Part shown: one piece after another, positions 1 through 6,779 of the stretch
Layout of the letters: each line of letters starts with the position of its first letter
Numbering within the stretch: position 1 is the stretch's first letter
Source of the DNA: Flavobacteriales bacterium
GTDB lineage: Bacteria; Bacteroidota; Bacteroidia; Flavobacteriales_F; PHOS-HE28
Length of the DNA stretch: 12,015 nucleotides
Reading direction: 5' to 3'
Assembly: GCA_020437875.1 (NCBI GenBank)
Contig: JAGQVR010000068.1
Span: forward strand, 1 to 12,015
Notes under the pieces: generated by a model
Databases searched by the model: none
Seen by the model: the letters and a program-made list of their open reading frames with translations, nothing else
What the model was told of the DNA's origin: nothing
Program-made: the position numbers and the translations under genes

Positions 1-2
1 CC

Positions 3-569
3 CAGAAACCCGTGGAGAATACGACCGACGGCATCTATGCCAACATCCAGACGAACAAAGGGACGATCCGCATCAAGCTCGAGTATGAGAAGGTGCCGAT
101 GACCGTGGCCAACTTCGTGGCCCTCGCCGAGGGGAAGATGAAGAACACGGCCAAACCCGATGGCACACCCTACTTCGATGGCATCAAGTTCCACCGCGTG
201 ATCGCCGACTTCATGATCCAGGGTGGTGATCCCACGGGCACCGGCATGGGTGGCCCGGGATACGCCTTCGCCGATGAGATCGACCCGAGCCTGAAGCACG
301 ACCGCGCCGGCACCCTGAGCATGGCCAATGCAGGACCTGGGACGAACGGCAGCCAGTTCTTCATCACGCACAAGGACACCCCCTGGCTGGACGGCAAGCA
401 TGCCGTGTTCGGCTATGTGGTGAGCGGCCAGGATGTGGTGAACGCCATCGCGCAGAACGACGTGATGGAGAAGGTGACCATCGAGCGTGAGGGCAAAGCG
501 GCCAAAAAATGGGATGCGATGATGGTGCTCGAAGAGAACAAGGGTAAGTTCGGCCCGAGCCGTCGCTGA
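3..569 (+). CDS. Cyclophilin-type peptidylprolyl cis-trans isomerase (5' end probably cut)
   Basis: This protein catalyses cis-trans isomerisation of X-Pro peptide bonds during protein folding. Seen: an almost complete cyclophilin domain. Counting from the GTG at 12, FHRV (catalytic Arg62) is followed by DFMIQGGD, then LSMANAGPGTNGSQFFIT and WLDGKHAVFG. The Arg, Phe, Met, Gln, Trp and His positions that line the active site of human cyclophilin A are all present, so it should be active. The frame is open to the left edge: the codons before GTG 12 read Gln-Lys-Pro with no stop. The stretch before the domain looks like a linker, so the true start, possibly with a signal or lipoprotein peptide, may lie outside the window. 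If GTG 12 is the start, the protein is 185 residues. The insert GKMKNTAKPDG after FVALAEG is typical of bacterial cyclophilins. The gene converges on the helicase, with a hairpin between them. Confidence 0.93.
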   Translation, partial: QKPVENTTDGIYANIQTNKGTIRIKLEYEKVPMTVANFVALAEGKMKNTAKPDGTPYFDGIKFHRVIADFMIQGGDPTGTGMGGPGYAFADEIDPSLKHDRAGTLSMANAGPGTNGSQFFITHKDTPWLDGKHAVFGYVVSGQDVVNAIAQNDVMEKVTIEREGKAAKKWDAMMVLEENKGKFGPSRR

Positions 570-575
570 ACCGGT

Positions 576-620
576 GAACGAATAGAGCAGGACGGGTCCT
601 TCGGGACCCGTTCTTCGTTC
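576..620. terminator. Bidirectional hairpin terminator between convergent genes
   Basis: An 8-bp perfect stem (592-599 with 604-611) closes a UUCG tetraloop with the favoured C-G closing pair. An outer arm GAACGAA (576-582) is complementary to TTCGTTC (614-620), so the structure can extend past an internal bulge. It sits between the stops of the isomerase (569) and the helicase (632), which face each other. There is no strong U tract on either strand, so termination efficiency is inferred. Confidence 0.75.
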
Positions 621-631
621 AAGGCCGTAGG

Positions 632-1900
632 TTATTTGCGTGTGCCGCGATCCCGAGCGCCAGCCGGGCGTGGCCGGCCACCGTTGCGTCGACGGCCTCC
701 CTTCCCGTCCTTGTCCTTGCTGCGGGCCTGCGGGTCGTACGTCGGACCAGAGGTTCCGGCCGGCAGGGGCATCTTCTTCACCTCATAGCCGATGAGGGCC
801 TCGATCCGGCCGAATTCACGCATCTGCTTCTCGTTCACGAAGGTGATCGCAGTGCCTTTACGCGCTGCCCGTGCGGTACGTCCCACACGGTGCACGTAGT
901 CCTCCGGATCGTGCGGCACATCGTAATTGACCACCAGGTCGATGTCGTCGATATCGATGCCCCGGCTCACCACATCCGTAGCAACGAGTATCCGCAGCTT
1001 GCGGTTCCGGAAGGCCAGCATCACACTTTCGCGCTCGCTCTGCTCCAGGTCGCTGTGCATGGCCGCCGCATTGAACCCTCTCTTCTGAAGGTGACGCGCC
1101 AGGTTGCGCACCTCGATCTTGCGACCCGCGAAGATCACGATGCTCGTGGCCTCGCTGGTGTTCAGGATGTGCTCCAGTGCGTTAGCCTTCTGCATGTCGA
1201 AGACCACATAAGCCTGCTGGTCCACGCCTTCCGCCGGCTTGCTGAGCGCGATCGTTATCTCCACCGGTTCCTTCAGGATCTGCTTGGTAAGCTCCCGGAT
1301 CGCCGGTGGCATGGTAGCGCTGAACATCAGGGACTGGCGTTCCTTGGGAAGGAAGTTGATGATGCGCCGGATATCGTCCACGAAGCCCATGTCCATCATC
1401 CGGTCCGCTTCGTCGAGCACGAGCATCTCCAGGCCCTGCAGGGGAACGTAGCCGAGATTGAGGTGGCTCAGCAACTTTCCCGGGGTGGCGATCACCACCT
1501 CCACACCACTGGTCAGGGCCTGCTTCTGTGAATCGAAGGTGCTGCCATCGCTTCCCCCATAGAGCGGGATGGATGTCACGGGTGTGAAATAGGCGATGGC
1601 CTGAAGTTGCTGGTCGATCTGCAGGGCGAGCTCCCTCGTGGGCACCACAACGAGCCCCCGGATGCTCCCATCCACCTTCGGCCGGTAACTGGTGATCACA
1701 TCGATCAGCGGGAGCAGGAAGGCGGCGGTCTTGCCGGTCCCGGTCTGGGCACAGGCGATGAGGTCCCTGCCATCGAGCACTGCCGGGATGGCCTGCGCCT
1801 GGATGGGCGTGGGCTTCCGGATGTTCATGTGGTCCAGGCCATCGAGCAGGTCATCGCTCAGGCCCAAGGAATGAAAGTCGGGTGCCGTGGTCTCCGTCAC
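632..1900 (-). CDS. DEAD-box ATP-dependent RNA helicase, RhlE-like
   Basis: An ATP-dependent RNA-unwinding enzyme, likely cytoplasmic and acting in ribosome assembly or mRNA turnover. All superfamily 2 motifs are visible. Numbered from the GTG at 1900, they are the Q motif (KPTPIQ, Gln34), motif I AQTGTGKT (Lys57), motif Ia PTRELALQ, TPGK, motif II DEAD at about 161-164, motif III SAT near 193, motif V ATDVVSRGID and motif VI HRVGRTAR near 336. A short Arg/Lys/Gly-rich tail (GRRRNGGRPRP) follows, as in RhlE and DeaD relatives. The open frame extends up to an ATG at 1975, but that start would overlap the end of the kinase gene. The GTG at 1900 gives the usual short lead (VTETTAPDF) before the helicase core and a 422-residue protein. 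ATG at codon 50 of the long frame would remove part of the Q region. The gene lies 46 bases downstream of the kinase gene on the same strand. The exact RhlE assignment is less certain than the family. Confidence 0.94.
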   Translation of the reverse strand: MTETTAPDFHSLGLSDDLLDGLDHMNIRKPTPIQAQAIPAVLDGRDLIACAQTGTGKTAAFLLPLIDVITSYRPKVDGSIRGLVVVPTRELALQIDQQLQAIAYFTPVTSIPLYGGSDGSTFDSQKQALTSGVEVVIATPGKLLSHLNLGYVPLQGLEMLVLDEADRMMDMGFVDDIRRIINFLPKERQSLMFSATMPPAIRELTKQILKEPVEITIALSKPAEGVDQQAYVVFDMQKANALEHILNTSEATSIVIFAGRKIEVRNLARHLQKRGFNAAAMHSDLEQSERESVMLAFRNRKLRILVATDVVSRGIDIDDIDLVVNYDVPHDPEDYVHRVGRTARAARKGTAITFVNEKQMREFGRIEALIGYEVKKMPLPAGTSGPTYDPQARSKDKDGKGGRRRNGGRPRPAGARDRGTRK

Positions 1901-1918
1901 TTGCCTGGTAAGAGGCGG

Positions 1919-1926
1919 CGAAGATA
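1919..1926 (-). promoter_or_regulatory. Possible -7 box (TATCTTCG) for the helicase gene
   Basis: The minus strand reads TATCTTCG, one mismatch from the Bacteroidota -7 consensus TAnnTTTG, ending 18 bases before the proposed GTG start. No TTG element was found at the expected -33 distance. It falls in the 46-base gap after the kinase stop, so the helicase may have its own promoter as well as read-through from the kinase gene. Confidence 0.35.
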
Positions 1927-1932
1927 GGGTGA

Positions 1933-1942
1933 GTGGGCCCAC
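1933..1942. repeat. 10-bp perfect palindrome GTGGGCCCAC
   Basis: A self-complementary 10-mer without a loop lies between the kinase stop and the helicase start, six bases upstream of the possible -7 box. It could be an operator half-site pair or chance in GC-rich DNA. Confidence 0.3.
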
Positions 1943-1946
1943 CGGT

Positions 1947-3869
1947 TCAGGAAGCCACCCGCAAGGGTATGGCATCGGGCACGAAGGTCAGGTGCACCGT
2001 GCTGCCTGCGCCGGTCAGGTAGCGCACCTTCCCGTTCAGCTGTTCCGCGAGCATCTTCACGAGCTCAAGCCCGAAAGTGGTGCGCTGCCCGTCCGCAGCC
2101 TGGGTGCCGAATCCCGGGCCATCATCGTGGAAGAGCAGTTCATACCCGTTGCCAGCGGCCCGCACCACGATGGTCACCCGGCCTGGCGCATGGTTGGTGA
2201 AGGCGTACTTCACGGCGTTGGTGAACAGTTCGTTCACCACCAGGGTCAACGGCAACAGGCACTCCATATGGAAGGTCGGCAAGGTGGTATCCACCTGCAC
2301 GGAGATCCTGTCATGGGCACCGTATGCCGCCAGGATGTTGCGCACGAGCTTCTCCAGATGGAAGCGTAGATCGCCTTTGGCACCGCTGTTCGACCGGTAG
2401 ATCTGTTCATGCACCAAGGCCATGGACCGGATGCGGCCCTGTGCTTCCCTGACAACCTTGGCGATCCCGGGGTCTGCCGAATCGATGGTCTGCAATTGAA
2501 GTAGGCTGTCCACCACTTGAAGATTGTTCTTCACACGATGATGGATCTCCTTGATCATCAGGTCCTTTTCCTCTTCGCTCATCAAGGTCTCCGCCAGGCG
2601 CAGGTTCTGGCGCTGCAGTTCGAGGTTCTTCGCGTGGATCTCGTCGTGCTGCCGCTTAACGACCGCGTTCTTCAGCTTCAGCCGTCGTGTGACCCGGCGT
2701 CCATGCCGTCCGGTGAAGACCAAGGCGATCACGAGCACGCACAGAAGCAAGGACAGGAAGAGCAGGACCTTGTTGTACATGGTGGTCCCGGCGATGATCT
2801 CAGCGCTTCGAGCGTTCTCGTCCCTCAGTTCCGCGTTCACCTTCTCCTTGCCCTCCATCCGGAAGCTCATTTGCAGGCGTGCGGTCTGCATATCGGCACG
2901 TGCCACGAGAAGGCTGTCATTGGCCTGCTTGATGCTTTCAAGTAATCCTACCGCTTCCCGCCATTCGTTCTCAGCCCGTGCCAGGCCATACCGCAATTCA
3001 AGGATCCGATGCCGGTGGGACCAGCTGCCGGTCTCTTCGGCGACCGTGTTCGCATTCCCCAGGCTCGTCCTTGCTTCTTTGGTCCGGCCTAGGCCGATAT
3101 GGGCTTTCGTCAATGCCTCCTGCACCTCGAAGCGGTCCTGTGCGGGTGCTGAAGCTGGAAGGCCCCCTTCAGCCTGGGTCAGGTGCACGATGGCATCCGA
3201 GTACTTCCCCTGCGCCACCAGGACGACACCAACACCTGCGTGATACCGTGCCAAGTGTTGAGGATCAGCTTGGTCCTTGAGCTTGGCCAACGAACGCATG
3301 GCCCTGGACAGCGCTTCTTCGTAATGCCCGGCATCCACCAACGTGCTTACCAGGAAGAGCTCAGCGTCCTCCACTTCCTCAACGGGTCGCGTCGGGAGCA
3401 TCACGGCCAGGGAGTTCCGGGCTTCTTCCACGGCCAGATCGGACCTGCCCATCATCAGGTATGCCTTCGATAGCTCTCGCAGGTCCAATGCGATGGTCAA
3501 CGGGTCGGCAAGCCCCTGCGCCAGGCGCAAAGCCTCCAGGGCCGAGGTCATCCGGTCGTTGAACAGGCCAAGGCGTTCCTCGATCCCTCCCAGGCAGACC
3601 AATGCCTTGTGCTCCAGAACAGGGTCTCCAGAGGCCTGGGCGAACACAAGGGCCTGCTGTGCTTTCTCGAGCGCCTGTAACGGGCTGCTTTCAACGGAAC
3701 GGTATGCCGTGGCCATACAGGCGTTGGCCCGCTGATTGGCCGTCACCGCATCATGCACGACCATACGTAGACTATCCTCCGCCACCGAACCGAACATCGG
3801 TCCGGCCAGGAAGGTCATCATGGCCAGTAGGGCAACACATGGGAGAGATGGGCGTCGGTCGAACATCAT
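1947..3869 (-). CDS. TPR-containing sensor histidine kinase (HisKA_2 / HATPase_c)
   Basis: A membrane sensor kinase, 640 residues from the ATG at 3869. Visible in order: a hydrophobic N-terminal signal sequence (VALLAMMTFLAGPMFG, about 12-27); an Ala/Leu-rich helical repeat region to about residue 320 with TPR-like signatures (LSKAYLMMGRSDLAVEEA, GVVLVAQGKYSDAIVHL); one transmembrane helix (VLLFLSLLLCVLVIALVF, about 367-385); a basic coiled-coil linker; a HisKA_2-type dimerisation and phosphoacceptor motif KEIHHRVKNNLQV with His443/His444; and an ATPase domain with N box NELFTNAVKYA near 550, G1 DDGPGFG near 585 and G2 FGLELVK. The TPR region should therefore be periplasmic and the kinase cytoplasmic. 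The open frame can be extended seven codons to a TTG at 3890, but the ATG pair at 3869/3866 is preferred. No response regulator is visible nearby, so its partner is unknown. It is divergent from cutC and is followed by the helicase. Confidence 0.92.
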   Translation of the reverse strand: MMFDRRPSLPCVALLAMMTFLAGPMFGSVAEDSLRMVVHDAVTANQRANACMATAYRSVESSPLQALEKAQQALVFAQASGDPVLEHKALVCLGGIEERLGLFNDRMTSALEALRLAQGLADPLTIALDLRELSKAYLMMGRSDLAVEEARNSLAVMLPTRPVEEVEDAELFLVSTLVDAGHYEEALSRAMRSLAKLKDQADPQHLARYHAGVGVVLVAQGKYSDAIVHLTQAEGGLPASAPAQDRFEVQEALTKAHIGLGRTKEARTSLGNANTVAEETGSWSHRHRILELRYGLARAENEWREAVGLLESIKQANDSLLVARADMQTARLQMSFRMEGKEKVNAELRDENARSAEIIAGTTMYNKVLLFLSLLLCVLVIALVFTGRHGRRVTRRLKLKNAVVKRQHDEIHAKNLELQRQNLRLAETLMSEEEKDLMIKEIHHRVKNNLQVVDSLLQLQTIDSADPGIAKVVREAQGRIRSMALVHEQIYRSNSGAKGDLRFHLEKLVRNILAAYGAHDRISVQVDTTLPTFHMECLLPLTLVVNELFTNAVKYAFTNHAPGRVTIVVRAAGNGYELLFHDDGPGFGTQAADGQRTTFGLELVKMLAEQLNGKVRYLTGAGSTVHLTFVPDAIPLRVAS

Positions 3870-3882
3870 CCCGTTATACGGG
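3870..3882. repeat. Short inverted repeat CCCGT-TAT-ACGGG at the kinase start
   Basis: A 5-bp perfect inverted repeat with a 3-base spacer directly abuts the kinase ATG and lies in the short divergent gap between the kinase and cutC. It could be an operator half-site pair, or a hairpin in the kinase leader that hides the start. The arms are short, so chance is possible. Confidence 0.35.
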
Positions 3883-3915
3883 AGTTCCAAGGTCCGGTTG
3901 CATGGCGGCGAAGGC

Positions 3916-3923
3916 TATTTTCG
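3916..3923 (+). promoter_or_regulatory. Probable -7 box (TATTTTCG) for cutC and the beta-mannosidase
   Basis: TATTTTCG matches the Bacteroidota -7 consensus TAnnTTTG at all fixed positions but one. It ends four bases before the ATG at 3928. A TTG (3898-3900) lies 15 bases upstream, shorter than the usual spacing. A transcript from this box would begin at or almost at the start codon, giving an mRNA with essentially no leader. Confidence 0.5.
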
Positions 3924-3927
3924 GACC

Positions 3928-4665
3928 ATGCAGGTAGCGGTGGAAGTGTGCGTGACCTCGGTGGAGGAGGCGGTCGCTGCGGAGCGTGCAGGTGCGGACG
4001 GGGTGGAGGTGTGCAGCTGGCTGGCCTCCGGCGGGATCACGCCAAGTTCCGGGCTGGTGGACGCGGTACGCACCGCGGTGCGGATCCCTGCGCGGGTCCT
4101 CGTCAGGCCGACAACGGGGGGCTTCGTATACGGTCCACCTGACATCCATGCGCTGTTACTGGATGCGGAGATCTACGGAGGTGGCGCAATAGGGCTCGTC
4201 ACGGGTGCATTGCTCGAGGATGGAAGCATCAATGCCGACCTGATCCGCTCTGTAAAAGGCCTGGCACCGGAGAGTGAGATCACCTTCCACCGGGCGATCG
4301 ATCATTCGACCGACCCGATGGCCATTCTCGCGGCCTGCCTGGAACTGGGCGTTGAGCGTATACTCACGTCCGGCGGTGCAGCATCAGCCGTCACCGGCAT
4401 TCCGGTCCTCCGACAACTGATGCAAGCCGCGGGTGACAGCTGCCAGGTGGCTGCGGCGGGTGGGATCGACCCGGACAATGTGGTGCAGATCGTTGAAACC
4501 ACGGGTGTCAGCGAAGTCCATTTCGCAGCACAACGCAGGGTGACGCTGGACCCGGGTAAGGTGGCGCTGAGTTCGGGGTCGGATGCGGAGTTCTTCACCG
4601 TGGCACCGGACGAAGGGAAGATCGAGGGTGTGATGAACGCCCTGTTAAAGGCCGGTCTGCGATGA
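3928..4665 (+). CDS. cutC: CutC-family TIM-barrel protein
   Basis: A 245-residue protein of the CutC family, a TIM-barrel fold historically linked to copper homeostasis. That role is disputed and no enzymatic reaction is firmly established. Family signatures seen: VEVCVTSVEEAVAAERAGAD at the N terminus, VEVCSWLASGGITPSSGL, VLVRPTTGGFVY, GAIGLVTGALLEDGSI, ITFHRAIDHSTDP, ERILTSGG, AAGGIDPDNV and EVHFAA. The length is typical. The frame is open upstream to 3736, but that part is antisense to the kinase gene and does not look like CutC. The ATG at 3928 starts exactly at the family N terminus. The stop overlaps the beta-mannosidase start by four bases (ATGA, 4662-4665), so the two are almost certainly one operon and translationally coupled. 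That context points to a role linked to sugar or glycoside breakdown (inference). Confidence 0.93.
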   Translation: MQVAVEVCVTSVEEAVAAERAGADGVEVCSWLASGGITPSSGLVDAVRTAVRIPARVLVRPTTGGFVYGPPDIHALLLDAEIYGGGAIGLVTGALLEDGSINADLIRSVKGLAPESEITFHRAIDHSTDPMAILAACLELGVERILTSGGAASAVTGIPVLRQLMQAAGDSCQVAAAGGIDPDNVVQIVETTGVSEVHFAAQRRVTLDPGKVALSSGSDAEFFTVAPDEGKIEGVMNALLKAGLR

Positions 4666-6659
4666 AGCGCCTTCTGGCTATCCTGTTCGGTGGATCGTTC
4701 GTGTGCCTTGGGTGGGCACAGGAGGTCCACATTCCCTTGAACGACGGATGGAGCTTCTGCCAGGTGGGGAAAGGGGAGTGGTACCCGGCGGAAGTCCCCG
4801 GGGTGGTGCAGACGGACCTGCTCCGGCAGGGCTTGATCCCTGACTTCATGTGGGGAAGCAACATCGACAGTGTGCAGTGGATCGAGAACGAGGACTGGAC
4901 CTACAAGCGGAACCTGTTCGTTGATGACACACTGTTGCGGCACGGTCACTTGGACCTGGTCTTCAAGGGGCTGGACACATTCGCGGAGGTGTATGTGAAC
5001 GACTCCTTGCTCGGCAAGGCGGACAATATGTTCCGGACTTGGGAGTGGCCCGTGAAGGCACTGCTTCGAAAAGGGGCGAATGAATTGAAAGTGATCTTCC
5101 GTAGCCCGATCGAGGAAGGTGCGAAACTGCGCGATGCGTATGGCATCCAACTACCGCATGACAACGACCCGAGCGGTGTGAGTCCGTACATCCGCAAGGC
5201 AGCGTACCAGTTCGGCTGGGACTTCTGCCCGCGGCTGGTGACGAGCGGGATCTGGAAGGAGGTTGAGTTGAGGGGGTGGAGCGTGGGACGAATACATGGC
5301 GTCGACATCACACATCTCTTCGACTCGAGTGGCGTCATCATCAGGATCTCTCCGCGAGTAAACGTCAGTGACCCCGATGTTGACCGCGCATGCGGCATGT
5401 CGGTCTACTTCTGGGCAAACGGACCAGACAAGCCACCTACGGTGCTTGGTGGCCAGGCGCAAGGGGGAGGTTCTTTCCGTTTGGAAACTCCCAATCTCTG
5501 GATGACGAACGATCTTGGGAAGCCACAGTTCTACAAGGCTCGTGCAGAGTTGACCTGTAATGGCGAGGTGAGCAGTGTTTGGGACGGGAACGTGGGCGTC
5601 CGATCCATCTCGTTGGACCGTTCGAAGGATACACTTGGAGCAAGCTTCGCCTTCGTGTTGAATGGTAAGCCGCTATTTGTGAAGGGCTGCAATATCATTC
5701 CTCCATCCTTGATCCCGACCGTGAGTGATACTGCATGGGTAGGGTTGGTCGAGGAAATGCGGGTTGCAGGTATGAACATGGCGCGTATTTGGGCAGGTGG
5801 CCTTTATCCGCCGGATGCCTTCTTCCATGCCTGTGACACGGCCGGGATCCTGGTTTGGCAGGATCACTTGTTCGGGAACATGACACCCGGCGATACCGCG
5901 TTCATGGAGAACGCTGAACAGGAAGCTTTCGAGCAACGGGAACGTCTGGAAAGACATCCTTCATTGGCACTATGGTGCGGTAACAACGAATTGGAAGTTG
6001 CCTGGAGGCATTGGGGCTGGCAAGAGAGATACGATCTGCACGGTGTGGATTCCTCCAAAGTGAGGATGGCGTATTGGGATCTGTTCGATGAACAGGAGGG
6101 TTACTTGCACCATTCCTGGCATACTCCTGCATACATCCCCACCTCCCCCCTCAGCAACTGGGGCCACGCGGAGGGTCTCACCAAAGGCGACCTCCATTAC
6201 TGGGGCGTCTGGCACGGCGATTCGACTTTCTCTTCCTTCAAGAACAACGTAGGTCGCTTCGTAAGCGAGTATGGCTTCCAGAGCTACCCCGATAGTGCGC
6301 TGCTTGCGAAGTACATCGACCCGGACAGCCTTTATCTCGGTTCACCTGCTGTCACGCGCCTACAACGTAGCTACAAGACGGACAGGCCCATCTGGGACGC
6401 GATCGAGCGGGAACTGGGGGAGGAGAAGCCCACGACCTTGGGCGACTTCATCGAGGCCAGCCAACGTGCCCAAGCCAAAGCGTGCGGCATGGCGATCGAA
6501 GCGCACATGAAGGCACAGCCCTACTGCATGGGCACCCTGCTGTGGCAATTGAACGACTGCTGGCCCGGCCCGAGTTGGAGCATCATCGACTACGAAGGGA
6601 AACCGAAACCGGCTTATGAGGTCGTCAAAGACCTTTACCTATCCCCTGGGAAACAGTGA
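4662..6659 (+). CDS. Secreted GH2-family beta-mannosidase, short form
   Basis: An exo-acting retaining glycosidase that should release beta-linked mannose from oligosaccharide ends. It is 665 residues, with an N-terminal signal peptide (LLAILFGGSFVCLGWAQ) lacking a lipobox, so it is exported at least to the periplasm. It has a GH2 sugar-binding domain (about 20-200, beginning IPLNDGWSF, with WTYKRNLF and LVFKGLDTFAEVYVND), an Ig-like domain (about 200-310) and a TIM barrel to the end. The acid/base is Glu443 in WCGNNELE and the nucleophile Glu536 in VSEYGFQS. Their 93-residue spacing matches characterised Bacteroides beta-mannosidase. It ends just after GTLLWQLNDCWPGPSW and a short helix. Usual family members run to about 820-860 residues with two further beta-sandwich domains, which are missing here. 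No frameshifted remnant is visible in the 120 bases downstream. The middle (about 5540-6120) is less GC-rich than the flanks. It is coupled to cutC by overlap. Confidence 0.93.
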   Translation: MKRLLAILFGGSFVCLGWAQEVHIPLNDGWSFCQVGKGEWYPAEVPGVVQTDLLRQGLIPDFMWGSNIDSVQWIENEDWTYKRNLFVDDTLLRHGHLDLVFKGLDTFAEVYVNDSLLGKADNMFRTWEWPVKALLRKGANELKVIFRSPIEEGAKLRDAYGIQLPHDNDPSGVSPYIRKAAYQFGWDFCPRLVTSGIWKEVELRGWSVGRIHGVDITHLFDSSGVIIRISPRVNVSDPDVDRACGMSVYFWANGPDKPPTVLGGQAQGGGSFRLETPNLWMTNDLGKPQFYKARAELTCNGEVSSVWDGNVGVRSISLDRSKDTLGASFAFVLNGKPLFVKGCNIIPPSLIPTVSDTAWVGLVEEMRVAGMNMARIWAGGLYPPDAFFHACDTAGILVWQDHLFGNMTPGDTAFMENAEQEAFEQRERLERHPSLALWCGNNELEVAWRHWGWQERYDLHGVDSSKVRMAYWDLFDEQEGYLHHSWHTPAYIPTSPLSNWGHAEGLTKGDLHYWGVWHGDSTFSSFKNNVGRFVSEYGFQSYPDSALLAKYIDPDSLYLGSPAVTRLQRSYKTDRPIWDAIERELGEEKPTTLGDFIEASQRAQAKACGMAIEAHMKAQPYCMGTLLWQLNDCWPGPSWSIIDYEGKPKPAYEVVKDLYLSPGKQ

Positions 6660-6740
6660 CTTGACCGGCGATTCCGCAGCCATCCGATGCCATTACCACA
6701 GAGGCCGCATTGTGGTCATCCACCCTCGACCAGCGATGCC

Positions 6741-6748
6741 TACTTTAG
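6741..6748 (+). promoter_or_regulatory. Possible -7 box (TACTTTAG) for the T9SS repeat protein
   Basis: TACTTTAG is one mismatch from TAnnTTTG and lies 31 bases before the preferred ATG at 6780, within the 120-base gap after the beta-mannosidase stop. No TTG is found at the proper -33 distance, so this is weak. No hairpin terminator was seen in the gap, so read-through from the mannosidase is also possible. Confidence 0.3.
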
Positions 6749-6779
6749 CCCGGTCCCAAACAACGCCAAAACCAACCGC

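Noticed and set aside
3870..3890. TTG start for the sensor kinase
   Set aside because: It adds only seven residues and crosses the inverted repeat. Tandem ATG codons immediately downstream are directly followed by the signal peptide.
3736..3927. N-terminal extension of CutC by 64 codons
   Set aside because: This part is antisense to the kinase 5' end, is low in family similarity, and lies upstream of the promoter-like box. The ATG at 3928 matches the CutC N terminus.
4302..5150. 282-codon minus-strand frame across the cutC/beta-mannosidase junction
   Set aside because: It is antisense to two well-supported genes and has no recognisable motif or promoter.
6687..6779. Earlier ATG for the T9SS protein
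   Set aside because: The extra 31 residues are Pro/His-rich and would bury the signal peptide, and the possible -7 box lies inside this stretch.
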